A stretch of DNA of 64,000 nt from Lateolabrax maculatus (Eukaryota; Chordata; Actinopteri; Acropomatiformes; Lateolabracidae), in contig CM062219.1 in assembly GCA_031216445.1 (NCBI GenBank), positions 16,157,001 through 16,221,000 on the forward strand. Direction: 5' to 3'. Each line of letters starts with the position of its first letter. Positions within the stretch are counted from its first letter, which is position 1. Positions 1 to 12,475 of this stretch are shown here, piece after piece. The position numbers and the translations under genes were made by a program. Below the pieces are notes generated by a model, which worked only from the letters and a program-made list of their open reading frames with translations, was not told the origin of the DNA and ran no database searches.

Positions 1-3000
1 CGTCAAAACCTGGAGTACTTTATTATCATTTATCAAGGCGTGTGTGTTGCCTGTGTTTGTAGGTTTTTTCATTTGCGTATATGCGTTTATGCGTGATTGC
101 TCTGCAGTTGAAGACTGGCAAAGTTAGAATGGATAATTTAAATTCAAATAAAGTGTTTAAAACGTGGGCGTCTGTTTATCTATGTTATGTGAGCATGCAT
201 AATACATACAGTTACAGATGCAAGTTGGTTTGAGTATGCCTTTTGTTTTGTCTGTGTGTGCCATATGTAACTCTACAGAATACTTGTGTGTGTGACCTGC
301 GAGTGCCTGCGCTTGGCTGAAGCAGTTTTTGTCATTTCTAACAGTGGCAAAAAAAGCTGAGTGGGACAGTCAGAAACATCGCAAAGCCTTCATTGTTACA
401 GTATAAAATGTCCTTGCACTTACCTATTCGTCCCTCTATATCCTCCCTATTGTACAGCATCTCTGGCTCCCCCTCCCATCTCCCCGCGTTCCCTTTCCTT
501 TGGAGCTTTGCATTTAGCTTTTCCTCTGCGCATTAACACTGAAATATGAAAGTTTTCACGGCAATTCTTAAGACCTTCATTCACCCCACCCGGAGCCAAA
601 AAGGAAAGAGGAAAAAAAAAGAGAAGGAGAAAATCTTCCCAGTGGGGACTGGAGCCCAAACTCAAAGAGTGAAGGTGGGCTGGGGAGCTTGGGGTGTGCA
701 AAACCATAAACAAACAAAGCAGAAGAGAAAATAAACCCTGTTGGCATCGCGGGGCTAGCGCAGACGGTCCTGGAGTTCAGCTCAAACATGCATCATTAGC
801 ATGCAGCGCCTGTGCTTCCAGCTCTCTGATGGCAAAATAAAATGGACAAAAGACTAAATAATTACTGGCAGCAGGATTCAAACATTCCGCTGAACATATC
901 TGATTTTATCAGGGAGGTAGTCATGATTAATCAATTGCTTATTAGTACTTGATTTAACTGTGAACATACAAAGACTTTATTAGCTCTTTCTAATTACACA
1001 TGAAGGGCAACGTATCTTTGATCATTGTGTTTAGACTGAATTGAACCATTATCACTGTTGTGAAAACTGAAGTAATTACTACATATGGGGTACTGGGCTT
1101 TAGCAAGAGACTATTAAAGGGAAAGTCTGTCCCCGGAGTGAGTGTCCAACACAAGCCTCTTTCTCTTTTTAACAGCCTATATAGTGCCAGGGAATTCTAC
1201 TTTAGGCGAGACAGGGGCACGAATGGGTCAGCAAACAAGCTGCTTTAAAAACAGTGAAGTTGTCCGTGACACGTGCTGCTGGTTCTAGGGCACTCCAGAC
1301 AGGAAATATCTCCCATACTGTTTGTCTCTGGTTCAGTGCTCCTCCCTAACTGGGCATAGTTTCCCAAAATATCAGCATGCGGACAGAAATAGAACATCAT
1401 TAAACAGGTTCACCCGAGTCACCAAGAGGCAGACATGAAATTCAGGCCAAGGAGTTAGCAGGGGTGATATAGAGCAAGGCAAGACAATACATGGATAGAA
1501 TTGAGAGAGCTCCCATTATAAAGACATTGGCACAGCTGCTATTACAAAGTAAACTCCACCAGCACTATTAAGCAACCGTACTGAGCGAATCAACTGCTTT
1601 TTATGCATTGTCCTGTACACGAAGGGGACTGAACCCTTCTTAGTCATGAAACCATGGAGACTTTTGGGTCACTTGTTGTTTTGGGGCTGGTTTTTGGTAA
1701 AACATTTAACAAAATAATGGCACATCAAAAAGAACATCCTTCACAAGTTAAACTCTTGGTGTAAAGAATAGCACACTTCTTCTCCCCGAGTAGACCTTGA
1801 AATGGCAGATAGTGTTGAAATTCTTCAACAAGAGGAGTGGATTGGGATGTAACTAACAACACATCGCACGGCCACCTCCTGCAAGATGAAACATGTCTGA
1901 AGTCAGAACAGAAAATGTGGCTCTCTATGAGGTTTGACGCTCAAAGTATATCACAATAACAGGGCTCCCAATCTTCCCTTCTTCATGTGATTCAGTAAAA
2001 TGATTGGATTTGAGAAATAACCTCAGTAACATAACTTGTGTTTGGTTGTGTATGGTAGAATAGTGACGGGAGCAGATAGAAAAATATTTATCATTGAAAC
2101 AACAGGAGCGTTACAGTAGGAACCTCTTCACCGAGTCATCTTGGTAACAGATTCCCACTGGAAAGTGAATAAGGCTCCTCTTCTGTTCACAAGCAGTTTG
2201 TGTTTCAGAAGAAGTGAAGTTCATACTTTTTTTTTTCATCTTTAAAGATTCACTATTTACACGATAAATAAGTTCTATTCAATTCTGTCCTTTGATTAGT
2301 CTTATAGAATTTCTTGACATCATCTTTGAACACCTCAAAAACTGTCTCTTATGCTCCAAGCCAAAACGACAGAAAAAAAAAAAAGAAAAACACAAAACAA
2401 AACAGAAAAATCCCTATTTTTTCTCTTATCTTGAGGATGCACCCACTTTTGTGGGGAATTCTGGCCCCTCGCAGTTTCTTCTGTGGATTAATACAGTTGC
2501 GCTGTGGGAGGACCAAGCACAGATTCCACAATTCTCGAGAGCATGACCACTGACGCGTAGAAAACGACCCCAGTGCGCTGCTTGAATTAAGCCGGAGATG
2601 ATTTGACAGGCAATCACAGCCGTATCTGAAGTCCTCATCAGCTCCATAAGTCAATGAGTAGCAGTGCTTGACACGGTGACCAAAGGGTTACTAAGTGTGA
2701 TAAAGTCCAGCACTGCAGACACGCTTTCTGGAACAAAAGGATATGTCAGGAAATATTCCCAGTACAGCTCATGGGTTCATACGCAGGTCAAAGAGAAGTC
2801 AACGTGTTGGTTCAACATGCCCCCACTAGGCACTGTTGTTCTCTGTGGTGGAGGGGAGACGGGAGCACATGGCCAGCGCTTTGCCAACCCAGCAAGATGA
2901 TGCTCTCCAAATTGTCAAGTGTGATGAAAGTCAAACATTGACATGACAATGTTTCAAATGACTGTTTGGGGCAGTGAGAGTGGTTTGACCTTCAGTAAAT

Positions 3001-3718
3001 TGGACCTTTTTAAGAATATGTACAATACTTTGCATTCAAATGTACTTATTTTACCACATGAATTCCCCATGGTTACCTCTTTAAAGCATAGTGAATCATT
3101 CAGATGGAATATGATCATATACAAAGACCTGCCATTCTGCTGTAAAATGGCCCCTGTATGTTTAAGAAATTGATAGAACATATCATAATATCTCCTTTAA
3201 AGTGATTCTGTGGTTGTTGTTGTTCATAACATCACCGAGATCATGGATAACAACTGAACTGATGTTGGGAGGACCAGGTAAAATACATCATTATGCTAAA
3301 TATCTCTAACGTTTCAGTTTTACTGCCTCACTTGTATGAAGCCCAGTTCATCTGAAACCACCAGGGGATTTGGTTGTAATTGTGAATGTGAGTTGGCAGA
3401 GGCCAGTTTAGTGGACCAACTGGCATTTTAAGAATGCCCTCAGCTAAAGCAGCTTATGTGCATTGAAAGAAAAATATAAGTAAACTCTTTGGTTTGACAT
3501 GCACATTAATGGAATTCAGCATGAGATCCCACATCTAAAGAAAGAAAAGAAAGAAAAACAAAAGAGAGAAAAATTCTATGTAATTACTTGTCTTGATAAA
3601 ATGACTCATCTTTATGAAATAAGGATATGGATTTGCCTTTGTTAACAGCTACTGACTAGATATTTTAATAATAATCACAGTAAGAAGCCCCTTGATCAAC
3701 ACATGATGTCCAGCTCCA
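1..3718. other. non-coding sequence, no gene seen
   Basis: Intergenic or downstream sequence beyond the minus-strand terminal exon. All frames are short and unlike protein. It contains GT-rich patches near the start, a purine-rich patch around 600-640, an A-rich run near 2371-2386, an AAAG-type patch around 3541-3570, and the TAATTA-rich block listed separately at 785-1030. Nothing else could be supported. Confidence 0.6.
785..1030. promoter_or_regulatory. candidate enhancer: homeodomain and TCF motif cluster
   Basis: An AT-rich block packed with developmental transcription-factor cores. It has a POU-like ATTAGCAT at 795-802, TAATTA at 859-864, GATTAATCAATTG at 925-937, TAATTA at 991-996 and a TCF/LEF-type CTTTGATC at 1016-1023. 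There are no open frames or simple repeats. The composition matches conserved non-coding elements of vertebrate developmental genes, but conservation was not tested. Confidence 0.3.
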
Positions 3719-4195
3719 TTTATTTTATCTTTTAATGTTACTATTCTCATTTATTGTGATCGACAATTTATTATTTATTGCACTTTCCCTTTCACTCCTG
3801 ACTCAGCGCAAGTAAACTGCTGTTATGCTGTGAACAGGTGTTCCATGATGTTTTCATGGAATATGGCAAAAAACAGATTCGGAAACAAGGTAATACTATT
3901 TGTCATATGCTGGATTAGCTCCCATGATTCAGTAGTAAGGATTTTTCTATGAGGTGCTTTAGAAAAAGAAATCAAAATGATCTACAAGGATGTCTCCCCC
4001 TCTAGTGTAATGTTGGTGAGACTGTGTGTTTCAGATGCCGAATCCTTTCAGGCAGAATTTGAAAAAGTTGTCCTCTAGTTCACATACTCGTGTTCTGAAA
4101 ACAAGGCCCCACTGAATAACCAGCTCGCCTGCCCCTTCATTTTAAAGTCATGGTGAATCAGAGGCCCTTGCCCCACTTCTAATAACCCGGGCACG
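3719..4195 (-). other. putative 3' UTR with AATAAA cluster
   Basis: This follows the stop codon of the minus-strand exon. Read on the minus strand, AATAAA hexamers occur at 3774-3779, 3767-3772, 3750-3755 and 3719-3724. They are followed by GT-containing sequence suitable for a downstream element. A 3' UTR of roughly 420-480 bases is inferred. A longer UTR reaching further toward position 1 cannot be excluded, because further minus-strand polyadenylation hexamers occur by chance in AT-rich DNA. Confidence 0.4.
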
Positions 4196-4519
4196 CTAGC
4201 GTCCAAATTTGAGTGTGCCAGTGCGCTCAACGGGAGGAAAAGGGCCGCTGCTGGGACCTTCAGCCGGTGGTCTGAGGGGTGGCGGAGGAGAGCGAGGCCC
4301 TGGCACAGGGGCGCCTATGCTGGCGGCAGAGGGCACGGCAGGCAGCGCCACTGTCTGTATAGTGCCCCTATCACACGGCCCCAGGTCCTCCAGTCCCTCC
4401 AGGCCTTGTGGGGGTCCCTCATAGCCCATGTTGAGCCGCAGGGGTTGATGGGCCTGGCAGTAGTCTACGATAGGCTGTTCATAGCGGTAGAAGGTCAGCG
4501 CACCCAACTGGTGGGGCAC
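4196..4519 (-). CDS. terminal coding exon, proline-rich C-terminus, gene unidentified
   Basis: On the minus strand a good splice acceptor (pyrimidine-rich tract ending TAAACAG) sits just above 4519. It is followed by 107 open codons and a TAG stop at 4198-4196. The frame is open upstream of the acceptor only into pyrimidine-rich sequence that reads as intron, so the exon starts on a codon boundary (phase 0). Residues 1-35 look like ordinary folded or juxtamembrane sequence with aromatic and charged residues (FYRYEQPIVDYCQ at 10-22). Residues 36-50 are Gly/Leu/Glu-rich. Residues 60-97 are low-complexity Pro/Ala/Gly with an SH3-ligand-like RSPPPPLRPP (76-85). The last residues are GTLKFGR. There is no signal peptide or membrane segment, as expected for a last exon. 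GC content is far above the flanks, which supports coding. I do not recognise the family. The LTFYRYEQP stretch faintly recalls the last strand of alpha-2-macroglobulin/complement receptor-binding domains, but that is too weak to name it. Confidence 0.75.
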   Translation of the reverse strand: MPHQLGALTFYRYEQPIVDYCQAHQPLRLNMGYEGPPQGLEGLEDLGPCDRGTIQTVALPAVPSAASIGAPVPGPRSPPPPLRPPAEGPSSGPFPPVERTGTLKFGR

Positions 4520-5826
4520 CTGTTTACAGAGACAGAGAGCGTAGATGGAAAAGACAGAAGGAGAAGGTGATGTGGAGTCGGGGAGAGGACACACGGAGGG
4601 GGGGATTGCACAAGAGTGAAGAAAATACAGAAAGGAGAAGAGGGAACAAAAGGGGACATAGAGAAAAAATATTAGCCATACAAATTCTCAGAAAACTGTG
4701 TCCTTCAGATACACCAAAAACAGATTTTTTCAAAAGATATATTTATGTCCCAGCACAGCCAGACGCTGCAGTTCCCTTCTACAAGAGGATGCTGATCAAT
4801 AATTTCCAGTAAACAATGTCCTTTTGCAGTGAGCAAAGCTCAGAAAATACATGGTGATAAATGACTGAAATGATTATGCACCAGAGTTACAGTAAGTCAG
4901 TTAAAGGTGAAGTCAATAATTAAACTGCAGAATGCTTAATGCTTGTGTTTCACAGATTTTTACCCCAATTTCTGAATAGGATACCATCATGCCAGTCACA
5001 AAAAGTGTGAGTGTAGTCCCAGTTGCTGATGTCTATTATGTGATGTATTTGGACCAACCTTTTACAGCAAACAATAATTAATTACTGGATTCAAAAACAA
5101 AAGAAAAATAACAAGCCCTAAATATACTTTAGCTACAACAGCCACAGCTGTTTTCTTTTCATATAATTGTTACATACTTTCAAATTATGTTTCATTTTTC
5201 CAATGCAGTTAATTTGTTACACAACATTTCATTGTGCCTGTGTGACTCCAAGCCTACAGCACAGTTAGTTTGGCAGCTTACTGCTGGCCCTCTGTAATCA
5301 TCCTCACATGGTGACCACCTGAGCCTCCTGCTACCCGAAGCCCATTTAAAAATGTGTGCTGCAAAGCATCTGCGACAACTGTTTTATACAGATGTGAGAA
5401 GGACTGCATGGAGTCAGAGATACTTTTCCTGCCCACGACTTGTGCTGTGATGCTCAGTGTGACGGAAGTGTAAGACGTGCATTTGCATGTTTATGATGCA
5501 TGAATGAATGACACACAAACCATGCTGCATATGACAAAATCACAGACGCTTTTGTGTACATCCTTTGGTGCAAGAGCTGCAGCAAAGAGGCCTCTCTCCA
5601 GTGCCATGTCACTCGTGTCACGGCCAGGAGCGCTCGTCACATCTGGCTTTGTGTCTGGTCTTGTGCTCCCTCCGTAAACCTTAAAACGGTGCCAAACAAA
5701 CAGATGAGACTCATGTGACACTCTGTCTCCCCAACTTTAAATCACACACTTACGCGCCTCAAAAAGGAGGCCAATTAAGAGATTTCTAACAAGCCGTGAA
5801 AACAGCAGGGTAAGACGGCAGCTGAC

Positions 5827-5872
5827 CTGGATTAAACACAGCATCCTGGCTGAGCGACAGATCATCAGATCT
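5827..5872 (-). other. possible 46-base exon, unproven
   Basis: On the minus strand a strong acceptor (pyrimidine-rich, ending CTGTGTGCAG) precedes 46 bases that end CCAG before a GTCAGC donor. To splice in frame to the phase-0 exon at 4519, the 46 bases must be read with one leading base. That frame is open, but it gives a Cys/Leu/Met-rich peptide with no recognisable character. The frame giving the more protein-like RSDDLSLSQDAVFNP would put the 4519 exon out of frame, reaching a stop after about 13 codons. Either it is a chance pair of splice-like sites or part of an alternative transcript. Confidence 0.15.
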
Positions 5873-6659
5873 CTGCACACAGGCGACAAGAAAACACACA
5901 ACAGCAGCAGGAGCTACCGATATGACACCAACACGGAACACATGAATAATACAACCCCTGACTCTTGAGGAGGCGTTTGGAAGAAGAGCAAGTGTCACAA
6001 CTGCGCCGTGTTCCATGTGCACTCATGACATTTTATTTTTAACCTTAACCAGTGACAAGATCTTGAAAGCCCGACTTTAACCAGAGCTTGACAGAAATGT
6101 TGTTTACAAGAGAGCTGATTAGAAAACCAGTTCATCCAATTTAGGAAAGTACATATTTTTCTACTTATCCCTGATAGTTTGGGTTTCAAGCGACACCATT
6201 TTGATCTAAATTATGTCCCAGAGAAGCAAAGTCGGAGAAGAAGAGTCAACAAAGTGGATTTAGAAATAAGACAGTTATCGGCACAGACAGCCCAAATAAC
6301 GTGTCACCAATATCCTTGAACATTTATTAAACCTATCATACAAATTAATTCTGATTGGATGAATTTAGGGCAGGATTTTTTACAAGAGGACCAACTGTGT
6401 CAATGACATGCAGATATATGCTGGCTGGGCAGGGGGAATAGTGTGTGTTTGTGAGCGTGTGATTGTGTGTGTGTGTGCGTGCGAGCAAGCGCATATTTCA
6501 AAGTCAAATGGATACAGTCTGGGCTAACGCAGCTTGGCAGTTCAGGAATTATCCTGAACCACGGGGCTAAGATAAAGCCACTCTGAAAGCATTAACTCCA
6601 GTTCTGTTTCAGATAAAAAAAAAAAAAAAATAGTGTTATTTGTAGCCTCGAGCTTTATT

Positions 6660-7180
6660 GTAACATGCTTCCATGATGCAGTGGGAAATTACAATTCAGC
6701 ATTTACACATAGTTGCTGTCATGTACTCATATAAAACAGATGCCGAGAGCATGTTTGCTCAGTCTAGTGCTAATATAGGTAGCATGGTGTACATTTTCAG
6801 AAAATTGCCCTTTCAGTCCTCCAACCCGCGCCTCCAGAACCGCCACCTTCCTTCTTCTTTCCATACCTCCTTCCTCCTCAAATGGACTCCATTAAGCGAG
6901 GCTGACTCATTACATTATAGGCACTCAGTGGATTACTCCCCTCATTCCCCTTTCAGTTAAAACCCTTCAACAACTGCGCCGCCGCCGTCACCGCGCCGCG
7001 CCACTCCGCCGCCACCCCTTCCGCCACCACCTCATCTCCCGGCACACACGCCCCAGCCCACCTCAGCTCTGCTCGCAGCTCAGCACAGCCCAGGTCCAAC
7101 GAATTAATTAACCAATATTAAGTGCTAACCGTTTCAGTGGATTCTATCAAATTGTCGGGGCATAAATCTGGCCTCGTGCA
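6660..7180. promoter_or_regulatory. candidate regulatory block with CCG-rich core
   Basis: A GC- and CpG-rich stretch (about 6968-7095, many CCG/CGC units) interrupts AT-rich sequence. It runs directly into GAATTAATTAACC at 7101-7113, a strong homeodomain-type core. The abrupt composition change and the juxtaposition suggest a regulatory element or small CpG island. No start codon, splice site or coding frame supports an exon here. Confidence 0.25.
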
Positions 7181-8864
7181 CATTGTGTGCGAGTGTGAAT
7201 GGTGCATGGATGCCTGTCTGCTAATGCGTTTTGATAGGAAAAAGGACAGAATGAGTAAAAAAGGGAGATAAAACACTGCAAACGCAACAAAGTAAGAGTT
7301 CTCTAAAAAGAACATGCAATGTTGAAAGATGCATAAGTATCAGACAGCCTGACTTGGCTTGTTGGACAAAGTCATTGACCCAAAATGCTCTTTACATCAG
7401 TTTCCCTGAACAATAGGTGCGATTGATATTCACCGGCCATCCATGTAGTTTCAAGGTGCAGCTAGCTCATTAGGAATGCTATCAGCTTCTCTTTGTGCCT
7501 CTCAGCATTAGGGAATTATCAATTCCTCTCAGTGAATAGTCTGTTGACAGTGGAGACAGCCAAATATGTAAATGGATAACATCTGGTCAGACTAACGAAA
7601 ATACAAAATAGACACTTCAATTTATTTTCCAAATGTTCTAAAAATACGTGGTCTGGGTGGGAATGACTGATGGTAAGTTTGGCTTACCTAAGAGGCCAAA
7701 TGCTGTTGAGAATTTGTTGCTCTTTTTCACAAAGTGAAAAAATCACAGAGAGCCATTTCCTTCTTTTAGTTTGTGATCTGTCCATTACGATTTACTAAGA
7801 CAGTAATCTAGGCTCTTTCGACCATTTATCCATCAACAAAATCCTCTTCCTGCCTGCAAGTTTAGTGCTTACCATATGAAGAAAAGGCACTTCTAAATTG
7901 TAATATTTTGCATGTGAAAATGTCCTATCAGTCTTCATTTTATTTTTAGTCTTTGATGCCACAGTTTAAATTGGAAAAACATGGTGGCTGTCGTTGAGAT
8001 GTTAAATTTAGGCCAAATTGCGAGCAGCAGGTGTCTTCTGCATAAATCAGAGGAGAGAAATTGGTACTGTTTAGTACAAGTGGCGTCTTACAGTATGCAT
8101 AGCTGCAAAGCGTCTCACCAGAATTGTCATATCCTTCTGATTTCAGCATCTTTACTCTTGATAACTATACATTAAAACTAATTTGAACATGAGATCCTGA
8201 GGCAGAAACCTCCCGGAACGTTCAAGGTCTAGTCTGAACACGCTCCCTCCATTCAGACATAAGATACAAATAAGCAGGCTGACTCACTCACTGAATCTGT
8301 AGCTTTCCGGCTTGTTTAGCGCTGAGCATATAATTTACATATTCAGCTCTGAATGGATGCCCAGTGACATTGCCACTATGCGGTAAAAGTACGTCTTACA
8401 TAGCATTTACTGGTGCTTGACAAATTGGTTCTTTTTCAACTGGTTGTCATGTTTTTTTGCGGAGGAATTTGCTTTATACAGAGTCTACACCTTGCAATAT
8501 CCACATTAAGAGCTGCTCTTACCGCAAGGTGGAGCACAGTGTATAATACATGGGAAAAGGGTAGCACAGGGTCATGTCACTAGGGTCCAGGAAAGCATCG
8601 GGACATTTGAATGCCAAAACGATGATTCCAGCCTTTATGAATTAAGTATTTCAGTTTAAGACAGAAGAATGCACGGGCAACTGGCTTTTGCTAACCATGT
8701 GTATCATGTATGTGATAGCTTAGTTGGTGCAGGTGCATCCTATATTCTACCTGTCAGAAAACATTTGCATAGAGAAAATAAATACCCTCTCAACTCGCCG
8801 TGCTGCACTGCTGGATGGGTTTTTGCTCCTTTGGATCTCTGCCACAGAAGGCCTGCATGTGCTT

Positions 8865-9806
8865 CAACGGACAATGACTGGCATCCTGCCTCTTCCTGGA
8901 TCTTTCCGTATGCCTGAACACACTACAGTGACCTTAGGGCCATTTTGGCCCAACATATTTTAAACAAACAACCTACCAAAGGACATTAAACCAACAAGAC
9001 CATTGTTATCTTTTTTTTATTAAACTGGCTTTTATCTGAAGGACCTTTGCTGCTTTTATTTTATGGTTGTGATTTTTGCATGTTTAAATAGCAGCTGTGT
9101 GACATTTTGTTGTTAGTGAATTTTTAAAAGGTTCTGTTCAAGTAATGTTGTTATTATACAGAATCCAAAGTTACCATATTTTTCTGTTAATGACACCTCT
9201 GTGTGTACCAATGTACACACACACTCTGCCTGATAAACAAACACTGTTAAAACCTGATCAGAGAATTGCAAAACATTTATTTCATCAATCTGTGTATACT
9301 TAATTTCTATTTTACTTCCTCACAACAGCTCTAATTTGTTAGAGGAGTCCCTTGAAGAAGCCCCAGATCCCATAAATTCATTTTTACAGTATTCCAGTGC
9401 CCCTCAGAAGTGTGTGTTTCTTTTTGCATTCATGCTTTTATGAGCAACTAAGGAGGCAGTAACTGTGCCAGAGGCAGACAATGCTAATGCCTCCCTGGGC
9501 TTTAGGAGCATTACGGTTCAAAAGTGCCGCTTTCCCAGCCAAACATTTTGATCCTCTCAAGTCACCATATAGTGGCACACAGAAGCATAACGAAGTGAAG
9601 AGGAGGTGCAATGGACTCCCACTAAAATGTGACTTGGGCTGTTTCTTTCCTTATGTTCTCATTTATGTTGCGTTTTATGTTTGTAAACCCATGAAATATA
9701 TGTTGGGAATTGTTAGTTATTGTATAATTTTGAGAGGGAAGTTCTTGTGTGTCTCCCTCTGTGGATATAAATATATACAGAATGTTCTTCCTTTTATTAA
9801 ATAAAT
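8865..9806 (+). other. UTR-like stretch with acceptor-like start and polyadenylation signals
   Basis: A CTCTGCCACAG acceptor-like site lies just before this interval, and AATAAA occurs near its end (about 9799-9804). Between them the sequence has the T-rich texture of a vertebrate 3' UTR, with short frames and no recognisable protein. The open frame at 9481-9804 has no protein-like composition. A non-coding RNA end or untranslated exon on the plus strand is possible. The evidence is texture only. Confidence 0.12.
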
Positions 9807-10410
9807 TATAAATATTATTGACTGCTATTCTTCTGTGACAGGGTTTCAGCATGCATATGTTTGTCTAGATTGCGTTATTCACTATAAAACAATTTGTTTT
9901 ACTGGAAATAATTGTTTAATTACTATTTTCTTTGTGTAGTTCTTGTCCCTCTAGTACTCTTTGTAGACGTCTAGAGATATATTACCATAATTAATTTTGG
10001 TCCATCTATATTTAAAACAGGCTATGATGCATATTTGATGTAAAGGTCCAGTGTTGGTGTGTTGAAACTGTTTCAGTATAACCATGTCCCACAGTGCTGT
10101 ATTGTTGAACAAAGTACTTACTGCCACTGAGAATGTATCTCATTTTTCAGGGAGCTCTGGCTTTGGTGCTTTTTGTACCATTTCCACCCACAACATCATC
10201 ATTTCCTTTGCCATTAATATCTCGTCTACACTTATACTTGCAAATTGCTTAATGAAAGACCAAGTAAGTAATCACAAATGTTAAAACATTTCCCATATAA
10301 CAACTGGAAATGAATGAATGTGTGATCAGAAAGTAATGGTACAGATTATTATTATGAAGACTGGGATAAAGAGTCGGTACAGTTACCATGTTTTACGGCT
10401 TTAAAATTAT

Positions 10411-10545
10411 AGTGCCGTGAGTAGTAGTGTCAGTAGTAGTAGGAGTGGTAGTGGTGGAGGATTAGTGGTGGTGTTGGTAGTGAAAGCAGTAGTTGTAGTG
10501 GTAATGGTAATGGTGGTAATAGTAGTAGTTGTAGTACCAAATTGG
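10411..10545 (+). repeat. imperfect GTA/GTG trinucleotide repeat
   Basis: An interrupted array of GTA, GTG and related trinucleotides. The open frame on the opposite strand, rich in Tyr and His, is an artefact of the repeat. Confidence 0.85.
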
Positions 10546-11241
10546 GACACAACTTAAATGACAATTCAAACATTTAGACATATTAAGTACAAAACTTAAT
10601 AAATGCAAACAATAAAAAAACTGGCTACACTTCAGTAAAGCAGGTAAAATAATTATTGAAACAGTTAAAGAACAACTACAGCTTACAAAACACCATAAGG
10701 TTAACAGCATATACATGCAAGGTGTGGAAGTACGTACAGTACATACAGCATATGTATAATATACTAAAACAGGTACCGAGGGGGCCATATACAGAGATCT
10801 CTGGCTCATTAATGGTTTATTCTAAACCATGTGAGAATGTGAACTCATGAACCTACAAATTAGCTTCCATTAACTGAAACAACTATAATCACGTGTCCTT
10901 TGCAAACTGTGTGTGTCTGTGTGTGTATGCACGCGCAATGGGCCGTGTGTGCACATCAGGTTGTTTGCACGGGTGTGCGCGTGTGTGCGTGACTGTGCAT
11001 CCCCGTGTGGGTGAGCGTTGTCTTTCAAATGCATGCTGCTGTAGCATGCGGGGGTAGTCAGCACAGATGTTGCTAGGCGGGCAGCAATGACACGGAGCCC
11101 ACCAGTCAGGATTTCAGCAGAGCAGTGTGCATGGACGTGTCTGAGAGGGTGTGAAGCTAAACACCATCAGTTTGTTTTCAGACAGCACATCCCGAGAGGA
11201 AGACTTCCCAGCTGCATGGGCAAGTGTGGGTAATAGACTTA

Positions 11242-11261
11242 TGTGTGTGTGTGTGTGTGTG
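11242..11261 (+). repeat. TG microsatellite
   Basis: About ten uninterrupted TG units, with further TG-rich sequence nearby. Confidence 0.9.
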
Positions 11262-12011
11262 GTAGTACACATCTGTCTATGTGTTAACATCTGCGGTAAT
11301 TAACATAATCGAAGGCTGCATGAAAGAATGTTGGTGCTGGGAAATCAGCATTTCCTCACAACAGCATCCTCTTTAAAGACAAAGCAAAGTAAAAAAATAC
11401 CTTTTTCAACTTCATATCCTGTGTCCCTGTATTATTCCTGTTGCCTTTTCTCATGGTATATGTCAAATATATTTAAAACATGCACTTTAAAGTATCAAAA
11501 TCCATCTTTTTTTGTTTCCTGTAAAAAAAAAAATGTTCTATTAAAGTGACTAAAATTGATTCACTCGTCCTCCTCTTCCATATCCTGGTACAACAACACA
11601 AACAGTGCTGGGCACCTGAATCGCCGTGGTTCTCACTTTCAAGTGATCAAATCAGGCGGGGCTAGCGACCCAATCAACTCTTTCCTGAAATGATACCCTG
11701 CCATGATATTCCGTTTCACCCAGTCGCATTACTGATGTTTTACTGTGTCTTTAAGACCAGCTTCCATTGACTGGGATTTAAGAGGCCTCCCAGGACTATA
11801 CTACTCGTAGAGTCATAAAGGGTCATTTAACTTCAGAGAAGCAGAATGTACAACCTTGACGTTCCCTCGTAGAGCTGTGTGTGAAAATGAGCCCACATGT
11901 CCACATTTTAAACTAATTGATTCTCTAAACAAGCCGTTAGCCTCCCACTAATTCCTTAATGACTGGAGGTCCCTTTATGTGCAGTGACTCTTGATTACAG
12001 GTCTCTGGCAC

Positions 12012-12012
<1 letters not shown>

Positions 12013-12047
<35 letters not shown>
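12013..12047 (+). repeat. CA microsatellite
   Basis: About 17 uninterrupted AC units followed by an AGAT/AGAC patch. Typical of fish genomes. Confidence 0.95.
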
Positions 12048-12049
<2 letters not shown>

Positions 12050-12475
12050 TAGACAGACAAGCTAACAAATACATACAAAGCTGGTTTAAAGGAATAAAAA
12101 GTGAGAAAGAAAAGTGGGGAAAGACAGAGAAGGAGAGAGCAGGATAGAGGCCCCCTTCACGCACCGATGAGTGCCCACCGTTGGCTCATCACAACCTCCT
12201 CCCACTCGACGGTACGTACAGTAAAGGAGCTTCTGCAGACCACGGCAAATGGGCCGTGAAATGTTACTCAATGCTCAACACGTTCCTCAGCCCGGTTTGC
12301 TTTCACGCACACATCCAGCACAACACACGATTACCACCAACTAATGAAGGCGGGGGCTGAGAATCTGTGGAACAATGGATATTAAACAGAAAGCTTACAG
12401 AGTACAGTATGTGCTCACTGTTGTTGCAGTTTGTTGCAGAGTCTCACACTGTGTCACTTCTGTTAGTACAGATTA

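Larger units (their letters stand above)
4520..12475. other. non-coding sequence, probably intron of the minus-strand gene
   Basis: Lies upstream, in transcript sense, of the terminal exon. No convincing exon is seen apart from the weak candidate at 5827-5872. It holds a poly-A run at 6615-6630, a CCG-rich block at 6968-7030, the UTR-like stretch at 8865-9806, a degenerate GTA/GTG repeat near 10.4 kb, GT-rich patches near 10.9-11.0 kb, and TG and CA microsatellites. Confidence 0.5.

Noticed and set aside
7689..7720. Strong donor-like CTTAG|GTAAGCC on the minus strand
   Set aside because: Splicing to the phase-0 exon at 4519 would make the last codon TAG, a stop.
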